Assembly: GCF_030167905.1 (NCBI RefSeq)
Contig: NZ_JARGNA010000008.1
Coordinates: 1 to 64,000, forward strand
Length of the DNA stretch: 64,000 nucleotides
DNA from: Flavobacterium terrisoli
Lineage (GTDB): Bacteria; Bacteroidota; Bacteroidia; Flavobacteriales; Flavobacteriaceae
Reading direction: 5' to 3'
The position numbers were made by a program, and so were the translations under genes. The notes under the pieces were generated by a model. It was not told where the DNA came from. It saw nothing but the letters and a program-made list of their open reading frames with translations, and did not search any database. The stretch's first letter is position 1. Each line of letters begins with the position of its first letter. Below, one piece after another: positions 50,024 through 58,034 of the stretch.

Positions 50024-50539
50024 ATGATAAGCAACATAAAAAAAGAACGGGTTGTATATATTTCAGTATTAATTATAATATTGGCATTGCTGCTCATTGA
50101 GCGCCTTACCGCTGTTGAAATTAATAATAATATCATTCTGTTTCTAATTGTGTTCACTACAATTGGAACATTGTCTCTTATTGTAAGTCAGTACCTCTTC
50201 GGTGAGCTATCCAGAAAGTATGTGATTCTACTTTTCCTTATTGTTTTTTCGGTATGTCTCGCTGTGGCTGTTCTGACTTGGGCTGATAATTGGAAGACTC
50301 AGTCTATTTTGTATAGAAACACAAAACATCCTCAGCAAACCATTGAATATCGGATGCGCAGCAAGCATGGTTATGGCTTCGAAAAACAGATAGTGAGGAG
50401 AAAAAGAATACTTCCATATTTAGATAATATAATTGTCGTAGATACTACAGCCATAGATAAATCAAAATGGATAAGAGTAAACGAAATGGTTAATGAAATG
50501 GGCATTCCCGGTGACTATGTTAACCTGCCTGATAATTGA
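50024..50539 (+). CDS. Membrane protein of unknown family, paralogue of 43855-44409
   Basis: 171 residues from ATG 50024 (ISNIKKERV). An earlier ATG at 49952 reads into the DUF2892 gene. Three helices (VVYISVLIIILALLLIERL, IILFLIVFTTIGTLSLIVSQYLF, VILLFLIVFSVCLAVAVLTW) precede a soluble part: NWKTQSILYRNTKHPQQTIE, YRMRSKHGYGFEKQIVRRKR, LPYLDNIIVVDTTAI. The matched blocks with 43855 show a shared family not recognised by me. It is in a probable operon with the DUF2892 gene. Function unknown. Confidence 0.65.
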   Translation: MISNIKKERVVYISVLIIILALLLIERLTAVEINNNIILFLIVFTTIGTLSLIVSQYLFGELSRKYVILLFLIVFSVCLAVAVLTWADNWKTQSILYRNTKHPQQTIEYRMRSKHGYGFEKQIVRRKRILPYLDNIIVVDTTAIDKSKWIRVNEMVNEMGIPGDYVNLPDN

Positions 50540-50569
50540 AACCAGTTGAAATAAAGCACCTTTCGACCT

Positions 50570-51406
50570 ATGAAAATCATAAAAAATTCAGGCGATATTG
50601 TCGATTTTAACAGAAGTAAACTAAAACACTCACTGCAGAGGTCTGGTGCGTCAGAGCGTGATATTGAAAATATAATGCTTACTGTTGAAAGTCAATTACA
50701 TGATGGCATGAGAACCAGTCATATTTACCGTTTGGTTGGAAAAATGCTCAAAAGAATTTCAGCATCACATGCCGCCAGGTATAATCTTCGCACTGCCATT
50801 CAGCAACTTGGACCTGCAGGTTTTTTCTTTGAGAAATTTGTTTCACTCATTTTTAAGTCAGAAGGTTATGAAGCAAAGACCAATATAATTCTGCAGGGAA
50901 AATGTGTATCGCATGAAATTGATGTGATCCTGAAAAAAGACAAGATGTTAACGATGATAGAATGCAAATTTCATGCAAAAAGCGCAACAGTTTCGGATAT
51001 AAAAGTTCCGATGTATATACTCTCGCGTTTCAATGATTTAAAGAATAATCAGCACAATATTTTTAATGACAGGGATTCTATCGACTATTGCAAAATCGTC
51101 ACCAACAATAGATTTTCAACCGATGCCGAAACTTTTGCAAACTGTGCAGGGTTGGGATTATTAAGTTGGGATTATCCTAAAAACGACTGCCTAAAAACCA
51201 AAATTGACAATAATGAACTTTATCCGGTAACTTGTCTTACGACCTTGACTATTCTGGAAAAAGAAAAACTGCTCATTTTAGAAATCATCCTTGTAAAACA
51301 ATTGATGGAATTTCCCGAAATGCTTGCTACTATCGGAATTAGCGAAAACAGACAGAAAAATATTTTAAATGAGGCCATAGGGCTTTGCAAATACTTACAG
51401 AAATGA
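50570..51406 (+). CDS. ATP-cone protein fused to a Mrr-like nuclease domain
   Basis: 278 residues. Residues 1-85 form an ATP-cone (KIIKNSGDIVDFNRSKLKHSL, SHIYRLVGKMLKRISASHAA), known from ribonucleotide reductases and NrdR as a nucleotide sensor. Residues 90-200 resemble a restriction-endonuclease-like fold: GPAGFFFEKFVSLIFKSEGYEA, HEIDVILKK and MIECKFH, giving the D...ExK catalytic set. Such ATP-cone nucleases are known in bacteria and probably cut DNA under nucleotide control. The stop overlaps the start of the beta-CASP gene by 4 bases (ATGA). Role is inferred. Confidence 0.75.
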   Translation: MKIIKNSGDIVDFNRSKLKHSLQRSGASERDIENIMLTVESQLHDGMRTSHIYRLVGKMLKRISASHAARYNLRTAIQQLGPAGFFFEKFVSLIFKSEGYEAKTNIILQGKCVSHEIDVILKKDKMLTMIECKFHAKSATVSDIKVPMYILSRFNDLKNNQHNIFNDRDSIDYCKIVTNNRFSTDAETFANCAGLGLLSWDYPKNDCLKTKIDNNELYPVTCLTTLTILEKEKLLILEIILVKQLMEFPEMLATIGISENRQKNILNEAIGLCKYLQK

Positions 51407-52758
51407 AGATACAATTCCTTGGCGGTGCCGGAACAGTTACCGGCTCAAAGACGCTTATTGAAAGTAATGGTCTTCGAATCCTGATAGACTGTGGCCAATT
51501 TCAGGGTATCAAGGCCTTGCGTGAACTGAACTGGGAACCTTTACCGGTACTTCCGTCATCAATAGACTTTGTATTGCTTACTCATGGGCATTTGGATCAT
51601 TGCGGATGGTTGCCAAGATTGGTAGAACAGGGCTTTTGTGGAAAGATATATTGCACTTCACCCACAAAAGATGTAGCAAGGCTCGTCATGCTGGACAGTG
51701 CCAAAATCCAGGAAGAAGAAGCAGAATTGGCCAACAAGGGAAAATATTCAAAACATCTGATCGCTGAACCTTTATACACCATAAAGCAGGCCGAAAAGGT
51801 ATTGCCGCTTTTCCGCATTATTGAAACAGGAAAACCAGTCGCTCTTGATGCCGAAATTTCAGCTGAATTTTCCAATGCCGGCCATATCATAGGAGCCTGT
51901 AGCATATCATTGTGTATTGAAAACAAACTATTGGTTTTTTCAGGAGATATTGGCAGGGACAACGACGTATTAATGTTTCCTCCTGTGCGTCCTAAAAAAG
52001 CTGATTACGTTTTTTTGGAAAGTACTTACGGAAACAGATTACACCCTAAAGATGATGCCAGCCTTGAACTTGAAACGTACATCAATAATACAATCCGTAA
52101 CAATGGTACAGTTATTATTCCCGGATTTGCAGTCGAACGTGCGCAATCGGTCATGTATCTTTTGTGGCAGCTAAAAAAAGAAAAACGCATTCCTGATGTG
52201 CCTTATATTTTAGACACGCCTATGGGCATTAGTGTACTCGATATTCTTCGTGAAAACAGCAAATGGCATAAACTTTCCCCGGAAGATTGTGCTGAAATGT
52301 GTGCTATGTTCACTTTGATTTCCAATTATGAAGATACCATAGCGACCATATATGACAAACAACCCAAAGTAGTCATAGCAGCCAGTGGCATGCTGACTGG
52401 CGACAGGGTTTTAGCATATTTGGAATATTACATTGGCTTAGCAACAACGACAGTAATAATTGTAGGCTACCAAGCCGAAGGAACACGGGGTAGAAAATTA
52501 TTGGAAAACGCTACAGAAATTAAGATTTATGGAAAATATTATCCTGTAAATGCCAAAATATTAGAAATAAAGGGTTTGTCTGCTCATGGTGACCAGACCG
52601 ATCTTTTAAACTGGGTTTCAGAATTGGAAACCAAACCTAAAATGGTATTTCTAGTACATGGTGAAAACCAACCGGCTGATGAAATGCGAATCAAAGTTCG
52701 CGAGCGCTATGGTTATGACAGCAGCGTACCTCAATTACTACAGGTTATAGAAATTTAA
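51403..52758 (+). CDS. Beta-CASP-type metallo-beta-lactamase-fold hydrolase
   Basis: 451 residues from ATG 51403 (KIQFLGGAGTVTGS). The zinc motif is THGHLDHCG; the CASP features follow, with FSGDIGRDND, ESTYGNRLH, VIIPGFAVERAQSVMYLL, ASGMLTGDRVLAYLEYYIG and the C-terminal LSAHGDQTDLLNWV. This family includes RNA-processing exonucleases and endonucleases such as CPSF73-like proteins; a role in RNA processing or degradation is likely. It overlaps the ATP-cone nuclease gene by 4 bases, so the two are translationally coupled and may share a nucleic-acid job. Confidence 0.88.
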   Translation: MKIQFLGGAGTVTGSKTLIESNGLRILIDCGQFQGIKALRELNWEPLPVLPSSIDFVLLTHGHLDHCGWLPRLVEQGFCGKIYCTSPTKDVARLVMLDSAKIQEEEAELANKGKYSKHLIAEPLYTIKQAEKVLPLFRIIETGKPVALDAEISAEFSNAGHIIGACSISLCIENKLLVFSGDIGRDNDVLMFPPVRPKKADYVFLESTYGNRLHPKDDASLELETYINNTIRNNGTVIIPGFAVERAQSVMYLLWQLKKEKRIPDVPYILDTPMGISVLDILRENSKWHKLSPEDCAEMCAMFTLISNYEDTIATIYDKQPKVVIAASGMLTGDRVLAYLEYYIGLATTTVIIVGYQAEGTRGRKLLENATEIKIYGKYYPVNAKILEIKGLSAHGDQTDLLNWVSELETKPKMVFLVHGENQPADEMRIKVRERYGYDSSVPQLLQVIEI

Positions 52759-52769
52759 CATCAAAATCC

Positions 52770-53603
52770 ATGATAGTATTTATATACCTTGTTTTGGCAA
52801 TAATTCTAATTGTGCTTATTGGATTATTGACCGCATTGAAAAAATTTGATGATAATGTTGAACATCTCTTTAAACAGTCCGATAAAATGGATGGCAATGT
52901 TTTTCATTCTGAGCAACTTTCAGGGCTGCCGGTTCCCGTTCAACAGTATTTCAGCCATGTGCTGACAGAAGGGCAACCCTACCTAAATTATGTCAGGCTC
53001 AAACATCATGGCCGCTTTAAAACATCAATCGAAAGTAAATGGGCAAGCATTAAAGGCGAAGAATATTTTACGGTCAACAAGCCCGGATTTATCTGGAAAG
53101 GAAAAATGAACGGTTTGACGGCAATCGATAGTTTTATTAATGGAGAAGGCAGCCTTAAGGTGTACTTTTTTTTCTTTATCAGGATTGCAAAAGGTTCAGG
53201 TAGTGAATTTTCACAAGGAGAACTACTCCGTTGGCTTGGGGAATGCGTATGGTTTCCAACAGCATTGCTCCCCAATGATTACCTGCATTGGGAACCACTC
53301 AACGACCATCAGGCCAAATTGGTTTTTGCGTATAAAAAATTAGCGGTGTATTATATTGTTACATTTAACGATGCATACGAAATCGTACAACTTGAAACCA
53401 CCCGATATATGGGAGGAAAGGAACTTAAAACCTGGATTGGGAGGTTATCAAACTATAAAACATTTAATGATATAATGATTCCCACTACAATACAGGCAGC
53501 GTGGAGACTTGATCATCATGATTTTACCTATGCCGTTTTTCATCTTAACCGAATTGAATACGACCAGCCGGAAAGATTTAAGAATAACATTCTACCATTA
53601 TGA
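52770..53603 (+). CDS. DUF6544-like membrane-anchored protein
   Basis: 277 residues with an N-terminal helix (MIVFIYLVLAIILIVLIGLL). The soluble part contains GLPVPVQQYFSHVLTEGQPY, RLKHHGRFKTSIESKWASIKG, FIWKGKMNGLTAIDSFINGEG, RWLGECVWFPTALLPNDYLHW and YTYAVFHLNRIEYD-like ending. This matches the family I know as DUF6544 from its WFPTALLP block. Function unknown. The stop codon overlaps the operator of the hemN promoter. It follows the beta-CASP gene by 11 bases. Confidence 0.75.
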   Translation: MIVFIYLVLAIILIVLIGLLTALKKFDDNVEHLFKQSDKMDGNVFHSEQLSGLPVPVQQYFSHVLTEGQPYLNYVRLKHHGRFKTSIESKWASIKGEEYFTVNKPGFIWKGKMNGLTAIDSFINGEGSLKVYFFFFIRIAKGSGSEFSQGELLRWLGECVWFPTALLPNDYLHWEPLNDHQAKLVFAYKKLAVYYIVTFNDAYEIVQLETTRYMGGKELKTWIGRLSNYKTFNDIMIPTTIQAAWRLDHHDFTYAVFHLNRIEYDQPERFKNNILPL

Positions 53604-53643
53604 CCATCGTCATTTTTATCACTCCATAAGGTATTTACCTTAG
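53601..53643 (+). promoter_or_regulatory. Predicted Fnr/Crp class II promoter of hemN
   Basis: TGACCATCGTCA (perfect TGAC-N4-GTCA, mirror image of the site before 43191) at 53601-53612, and TACCTTAG at 53636-53643 (five of six fixed TAnnTTTG positions). The centre-to-box distance is 29.5 bases. Low-oxygen induction of hemN by Fnr-type proteins is well known in other bacteria. Confidence 0.75.
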
Positions 53644-53658
53644 CGGAAATTTAAACCA

Positions 53659-55017
53659 ATGAACGAGTCACTAATCCAAAAATATAATGTTCCGGGGCCG
53701 CGTTATACGAGCTACCCCACAGTGCCCTACTGGAATGAAGATTTTAATTTTGACGTGTGGAAAAATACGTGTCAGGCATCCTATATAAAAAACAAAAATG
53801 ATGGATTAAGCCTATATATCCATTTGCCATTTTGCGAAAGCATGTGTACCTTTTGCGGTTGTCATAAAAGAATCACTAAAAACCATCAGGTAGAAAATCC
53901 CTATATCCAGGCTGTACTTAAGGAATGGAGCTTATACTGCAGCCTGTTTAAGGAAAAACCAATTATCAGGGAAATCCATCTTGGCGGCGGTACCCCGACT
54001 TTCTTTTCAACTCATAATCTTAAGGCCCTCATTAACGGCATTTTTTCGAGTTCCAATAAAGCTTCCGACTGTGAAATGAGCTTTGAAGGACATCCCAATA
54101 ATACCACAACAGTCCATCTTGAGAAATTGTATAAACTTGGATTCAGAAGGGTTAGTTTTGGTGTCCAGGATTATTCTCCAAAAGTGCAAAAGGCTATCAA
54201 CCGCGTACAGCCTTTCGGCAACGTCGCCAAGGTTACCATGGAAGCAAGGGAAATAGGATATACTTCTATCGGGCATGATATTATTTTTGGTCTCCCTTTT
54301 CAACGCATAGAGGACGTTGTTGATACAATCGAGAAAACAAAGGCATTGCAACCTGATCGAATCGCATTTTACAGTTACGCACATGTACCCTGGATAAAAG
54401 GAAACGGCCAACGTGGCTTTAAGGATGAAGATATTCCGAAAGATGATGAGAAAAGAATCCTGTATGAAGTAGGAAAAAAACTGTTGCTGAGCAATGGCTA
54501 TGAAGAAATCGGAATGGATCATTTTGCCCTTAAGACTGATATGCTATATATGGCTTCAGAATCGGGGAATCTTCACCGCAACTTTATGGGCTATACTACT
54601 TCAAAAACCAAAATGATAATTGGCCTGGGAGTTTCAGCTATCGGTGACTGTTGGCACGGTTTTGCCCAGAATGAAAAAAATATTGAAAAGTACTATCAGT
54701 TATTGGAAAATGATAGATTGCCAATCGTTAAAGGCCATGTTCTCGATACGGAAGATTTAATCATCAGACAGCATATCCATAACCTGATGTGCCGGTTTGA
54801 AACGTCATGGGCAGCTGACAAGTTATATTTTGATGAGATTCCATTGGTCCTTTTGCAACTCGGAGAAATGCAGGCCGACGGGCTTGTGACCATTGAAAAC
54901 AAGTGTATTAAAGTTACGGCCACTGGAAAAGCCTATATAAGAAACATCTGCATGGCATTTGATTTACGCTTAAAAAGAAGATCACCACAAACCAAACTGT
55001 TTTCGATGACAGTGTAG
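53659..55017 (+). CDS. hemN: Oxygen-independent coproporphyrinogen III oxidase
   Basis: 452 residues of a radical-SAM enzyme. The cluster motif CxxxCxxCxC is at residues 59-68 (FCESMCTFCGC), SAM-binding motifs include GGGTPTFF and the family-specific N-terminus KYNVPGPRYTSYP. It converts coproporphyrinogen III to protoporphyrinogen IX without oxygen, so it supplies haem under microaerobic conditions. It lies downstream of an Fnr-type promoter that also fits its role, and near the cbb3 oxidase genes. The length agrees with true HemN rather than HemW. Confidence 0.95.
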   Translation: MNESLIQKYNVPGPRYTSYPTVPYWNEDFNFDVWKNTCQASYIKNKNDGLSLYIHLPFCESMCTFCGCHKRITKNHQVENPYIQAVLKEWSLYCSLFKEKPIIREIHLGGGTPTFFSTHNLKALINGIFSSSNKASDCEMSFEGHPNNTTTVHLEKLYKLGFRRVSFGVQDYSPKVQKAINRVQPFGNVAKVTMEAREIGYTSIGHDIIFGLPFQRIEDVVDTIEKTKALQPDRIAFYSYAHVPWIKGNGQRGFKDEDIPKDDEKRILYEVGKKLLLSNGYEEIGMDHFALKTDMLYMASESGNLHRNFMGYTTSKTKMIIGLGVSAIGDCWHGFAQNEKNIEKYYQLLENDRLPIVKGHVLDTEDLIIRQHIHNLMCRFETSWAADKLYFDEIPLVLLQLGEMQADGLVTIENKCIKVTATGKAYIRNICMAFDLRLKRRSPQTKLFSMTV

Positions 55018-55058
55018 CGCACATTTTGTATTTTTAAATTTTAATTCCTTTAGCAGTC

Positions 55059-55790
55059 TTGGAATATCTTGTCTATTTTATATTATTGGCCTTAATGGCA
55101 GAAATTTTAGGAACTGTCGGTGGCTTTGGTTCTTCAATGTTCTTTGTGCCTATAGCGAGCTATTTTCTTGATTTCCATTCGGTGCTTGGCGTTACAGCCA
55201 TTTTCCATGTTTTAAGCAACCTCACCAAAATTGGGTTTTTCCACAAAGGCATTGACAAAAAACTTATAATTACCCTAGGAATTCCGGCTGTAGTTTTTGT
55301 AATACTGGGCGCTTATCTCAGCCAGTTCATTGACACCAAATGGCTCCAAATCGGATTGTCTGTTTTCCTAATTGCCTTGAGTCTTTTCTTCTTGATTTTT
55401 AAAAAAGTGGCAATCAAACCAACGACTATCAACAGTATAACCGGTGGCGTTACTTCGGGTTTTATTGCAGGATTGATTGGAACCGGTGGTGCCATAAGGG
55501 GAATAACATTGGCCGCATTTAACTTAAAAATGGAAAGTTTTATTGCCACTTCGGCCGTAATTGATTTAGCCATAGATGGAAGCAGAACCATTGTTTACGG
55601 GCTTAATGGTTTTATACATAAAGATGATTTATACCTCATTCCGATACTATTTGTGGTAAGCATCATAGGTACATTCATCGGAAAAAAATTGCTTCAGAAA
55701 ATTTCGGAAGCGCAATTCAAAAAAGTGGTTTTGGTTTTAATCTTAGTCACAGGCATTATTACCGCATTCAACGTTGCTCAAAAGCGATAG
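55059..55790 (+). CDS. TauE/SafE-family membrane transporter
   Basis: 243 residues with about eight helices: MAEILGTVGGFGSSMFFVPIAS, LGVTAIFHVLSNLTKIG and GLIGTGGAIRGITLAAFNL repeat a TauE pattern of two halves. The frame begins with TTG at 55059; the first ATG is 12 codons in (at 55095), so the N-terminus is uncertain. TauE/SafE proteins export sulfite, sulfoacetate or related anions. No substrate can be named. It is plus strand after hemN and 26 bases before a DUF1275 gene. Confidence 0.8.
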   Translation: MEYLVYFILLALMAEILGTVGGFGSSMFFVPIASYFLDFHSVLGVTAIFHVLSNLTKIGFFHKGIDKKLIITLGIPAVVFVILGAYLSQFIDTKWLQIGLSVFLIALSLFFLIFKKVAIKPTTINSITGGVTSGFIAGLIGTGGAIRGITLAAFNLKMESFIATSAVIDLAIDGSRTIVYGLNGFIHKDDLYLIPILFVVSIIGTFIGKKLLQKISEAQFKKVVLVLILVTGIITAFNVAQKR

Positions 55791-55816
55791 TCAATTTCAA
55801 ACAAAATTTAAAACAA

Positions 55817-56539
55817 ATGTTTATACATCAGGGCAGAACCAGAACGGCAAAACACAATTTGCAAATAGCTTCATTGTTGTCTTTTGTCGCCGGACTTGTA
55901 AATGTGGCCGGTTTTTTGGCGGTAGCCAAATTGACGACTAATGTAACCGGACACTTTGCCTTTTTTGTAGATGAAGTTTTTAAATTGAACTTCTGGCAGA
56001 GCTTTATTTACTTTCTGTATATCTTTTTCTTTTTTCTGGGTTCGTTTTCGTCAAGCCTCATAGTTGAAGTCATGTCAAGAAGAAATGAAAATTATATCTA
56101 TATCATTCCAACATCAATTGAAAGCTTAATTTTGTTGTTTATTGCGCTTTTGGGAAAGGGACTGATATTGGAAAATCCGAATCTGATAGCCTGCAGTTTG
56201 CTATTTGCCATGGGTTTGCAAAATTCATTGGTCACAAGAATTTCTAATGCTACTGTTAGGACAACCCATTTAACCGGTCTTTTTACCGATTTGGGCATCG
56301 AGCTTTCACAATTGTTTTTCTATCGGGAGGAAGGATCACGGGAGAAACTATATTCCTCCATAAAACTGCGATTGACGATAATCAGCTTCTTTTTTATCGG
56401 CGGTATTATTGGTGGCGTTTTTTATGCTAATATGGGTTTGCTTGTCCTCTTAATCGGTTCCGTTTCGTTGGCCTTAGGTATTATTTTTGATTCCATATCA
56501 CTGAAAATAAAACGGCTTCAATCGAAGTACCGTCGTTAA
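55817..56539 (+). CDS. DUF1275 (YoaK-like) membrane protein
   Basis: 240 residues with about six helices: LLSFVAGLVNVAGFLAVAKL, TTNVTGHFAFFVDEVF, FFFFLGSFSSSLIVEVM, LFAMGLQNSLVTRISNATVR and TTHLTGLFTDLGIELSQL. This is the DUF1275 pattern. The function is unknown. It follows the TauE-like gene and ends before a terminator-like stem that serves the opposite strand. Confidence 0.85.
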   Translation: MFIHQGRTRTAKHNLQIASLLSFVAGLVNVAGFLAVAKLTTNVTGHFAFFVDEVFKLNFWQSFIYFLYIFFFFLGSFSSSLIVEVMSRRNENYIYIIPTSIESLILLFIALLGKGLILENPNLIACSLLFAMGLQNSLVTRISNATVRTTHLTGLFTDLGIELSQLFFYREEGSREKLYSSIKLRLTIISFFFIGGIIGGVFYANMGLLVLLIGSVSLALGIIFDSISLKIKRLQSKYRR

Positions 56540-56547
56540 AAAGGCCT

Positions 56548-56573
56548 AAAAAAAACCACGTCTTTCGACGTGG
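56548..56573 (-). terminator. Terminator of the YdcH-like gene
   Basis: CCACGTC (56556-56562) and GACGTGG (56567-56573) form a 7-bp stem around TTTC. The T-run lies on the minus strand (A-run 56548-56555 on the plus strand), so it ends the minus-strand unit. Confidence 0.8.
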
Positions 56574-56612
56574 CCTCAACAACTAAAAATATTACAAACT
56601 ACTAAAACTCTA

Positions 56613-56846
56613 TTAATTACTTGCCAATATTGAAAATATGGCATCTTTTATATGCAGTAATTTGGCTTTCTTGGCATGAATGATAGCATCCGAGGCAAGT
56701 TCGGCTCCATTGTTAAGACGGCGAACTTCATGCTCTACTTCGTCGTATTCATCAAACAATTTTTTAAAATGCGGATCGGCCAATTTCAATTCGTGTATTT
56801 TAGTTTGGTGTTCCGGGAATTCGTGTAATAAATCGTGTTTATCCAT
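56613..56846 (-). CDS. Small YdcH (DUF465)-like protein
   Basis: 77 residues: a helical hairpin with DLLHEFPEHQTKIHELKLADPHF, LFDEYDEVEHEVRRLN, and KKAKLLHIKDAIFSIL. This is the YdcH/DUF465 pattern with the conserved EFPE and DPHF. Function unknown; members sit near various genes. It lies 21 bases after the TauE/SafE-like gene stop, on the same strand, and is followed by the terminator. Confidence 0.85.
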   Translation of the reverse strand: MDKHDLLHEFPEHQTKIHELKLADPHFKKLFDEYDEVEHEVRRLNNGAELASDAIIHAKKAKLLHIKDAIFSILASN

Positions 56847-56867
56847 ATCTAAATTATTTAAGTGTTA

Positions 56868-57569
56868 TTAATGACAATTGGGTGTTGACTGAACAAACAA
56901 ACTCACGTCACTTGGGGAAACATAAGATATTCCTATGCCCAAACCTCTGAGGATAAACAGCACGCCAATACCGGCAGTGACTATCGGTACAATTTTGTTT
57001 ATTTTATTCCTGATAGGATGTCCGAGTCTATGGCCCATATAAACCACAGCGCTCATCATCGGAATGGTTCCTAAACCATATAAAGCCATGTAAGTTGTTC
57101 CATACCATTCATTTTGCATGGCTAAGGCTCCGAATAAAGCGGTATAAACCAATCCACAGGGTAAGAATCCGTTTAGTAATCCTATCGTGTAAATTGAGGA
57201 TAAAGATTTTTTTCTGAATTGATTTCCTAAGCCTGATTTAACTTTTGAAATCACATGAAAAACCGGTTTTGAAAAATTATACCGGGCAAAAACCTTCTCA
57301 GGTACAATTGCAATAACTATCATTACAATTCCAATAATGATGGATGTTTTTTGCTGGATTCCGGCCAGAAACAGTCCTTTTCCAAGTAAGCCAAAAATTA
57401 ACCCCAAACCTGCATAAGCAGTAATTCTGCCCAAATGATATATTAAAATCTGCAATGCTTTTTTAGTTGGGTTGCTTCTGTCCAAAGGAAGCATCATCGC
57501 TATTGGCCCACACATACCAATGCAATGAAGGCTGCTGATTAATCCAAATATAAAAGCGGTATAAATCAT
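56868..57569 (-). CDS. DsbD-like TauE/SafE protein linked to cbb3 oxidase
   Basis: 233 residues with about six helices. It starts IYTAFIFGLISSLHCIGMCGPIA, and NGFLPCGLVYTALFGAL marks the second half. The pattern is the DsbD_2-type cytochrome biogenesis membrane domain and is standard after ccoG/ccoH genes in Bacteroidota. The GMCGP and LPCG cysteines could transport electrons or copper to cytochrome assembly. Its start overlaps the stop of the FixH-like gene by one base. Naming as sulfite exporter is historical. Confidence 0.8.
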   Translation of the reverse strand: MIYTAFIFGLISSLHCIGMCGPIAMMLPLDRSNPTKKALQILIYHLGRITAYAGLGLIFGLLGKGLFLAGIQQKTSIIIGIVMIVIAIVPEKVFARYNFSKPVFHVISKVKSGLGNQFRKKSLSSIYTIGLLNGFLPCGLVYTALFGALAMQNEWYGTTYMALYGLGTIPMMSAVVYMGHRLGHPIRNKINKIVPIVTAGIGVLFILRGLGIGISYVSPSDVSLFVQSTPNCH

Positions 57570-58021
57570 TATTGAATGTATAGTTGTTTCTTGATTATAT
57601 AATCTTTTCCTCTATAACTCCAGGATAAGGTCATGTCCCAATTGCCGCCAGCAAAATCCTCCTTAGGTATGAGCATTGTGGCATTGGACAACCGGATATA
57701 ACATTCAAAATCCAGTATTCTTGCCGACGGCCTGTAAAGGGACACTTTGCCTTTTATCTCTTTTGTATTAAATTCTTTTGGAAAAGTAATAGTAACTCCT
57801 TTGTCTGTTGTAGCTATTACAGGCTTTTGTTCTAAATCTTCAGCATTCTGAATTTTGGCCAGTTCATCACTGTAATGGGCATCGTGCTTATAATATTCCT
57901 CTACTACAAGTTCGTTGTCGTATTTGGAATTGCTTTGCACCTTAATGATAAAATAGAGTATAAAACTCATGAAAAGAAAAAAAGCAATAACTATAGATGT
58001 TCCCCAGTTTGGTTTTTTCAT
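57569..58021 (-). CDS. ccoH: FixH/CcoH-like cbb3 oxidase accessory protein
   Basis: 150 residues: one N-terminal helix (WGTSIVIAFFLFMSFILYFI) and a periplasmic beta domain with NSKYDNELVVEEYYKHDAHY, VSLYRPSARILDFECYIRL and GNWDMTLSWSYRGKDYIIKK. FixH is needed for cbb3 oxidase assembly and copper transfer. It lies 13 bases after ccoG and shares a base with the next gene. Fits the operon order ccoN-O-Q-P-G-H. Confidence 0.85.
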   Translation of the reverse strand: MKKPNWGTSIVIAFFLFMSFILYFIIKVQSNSKYDNELVVEEYYKHDAHYSDELAKIQNAEDLEQKPVIATTDKGVTITFPKEFNTKEIKGKVSLYRPSARILDFECYIRLSNATMLIPKEDFAGGNWDMTLSWSYRGKDYIIKKQLYIQ

Positions 58022-58034
58022 GATACCAGTATTT

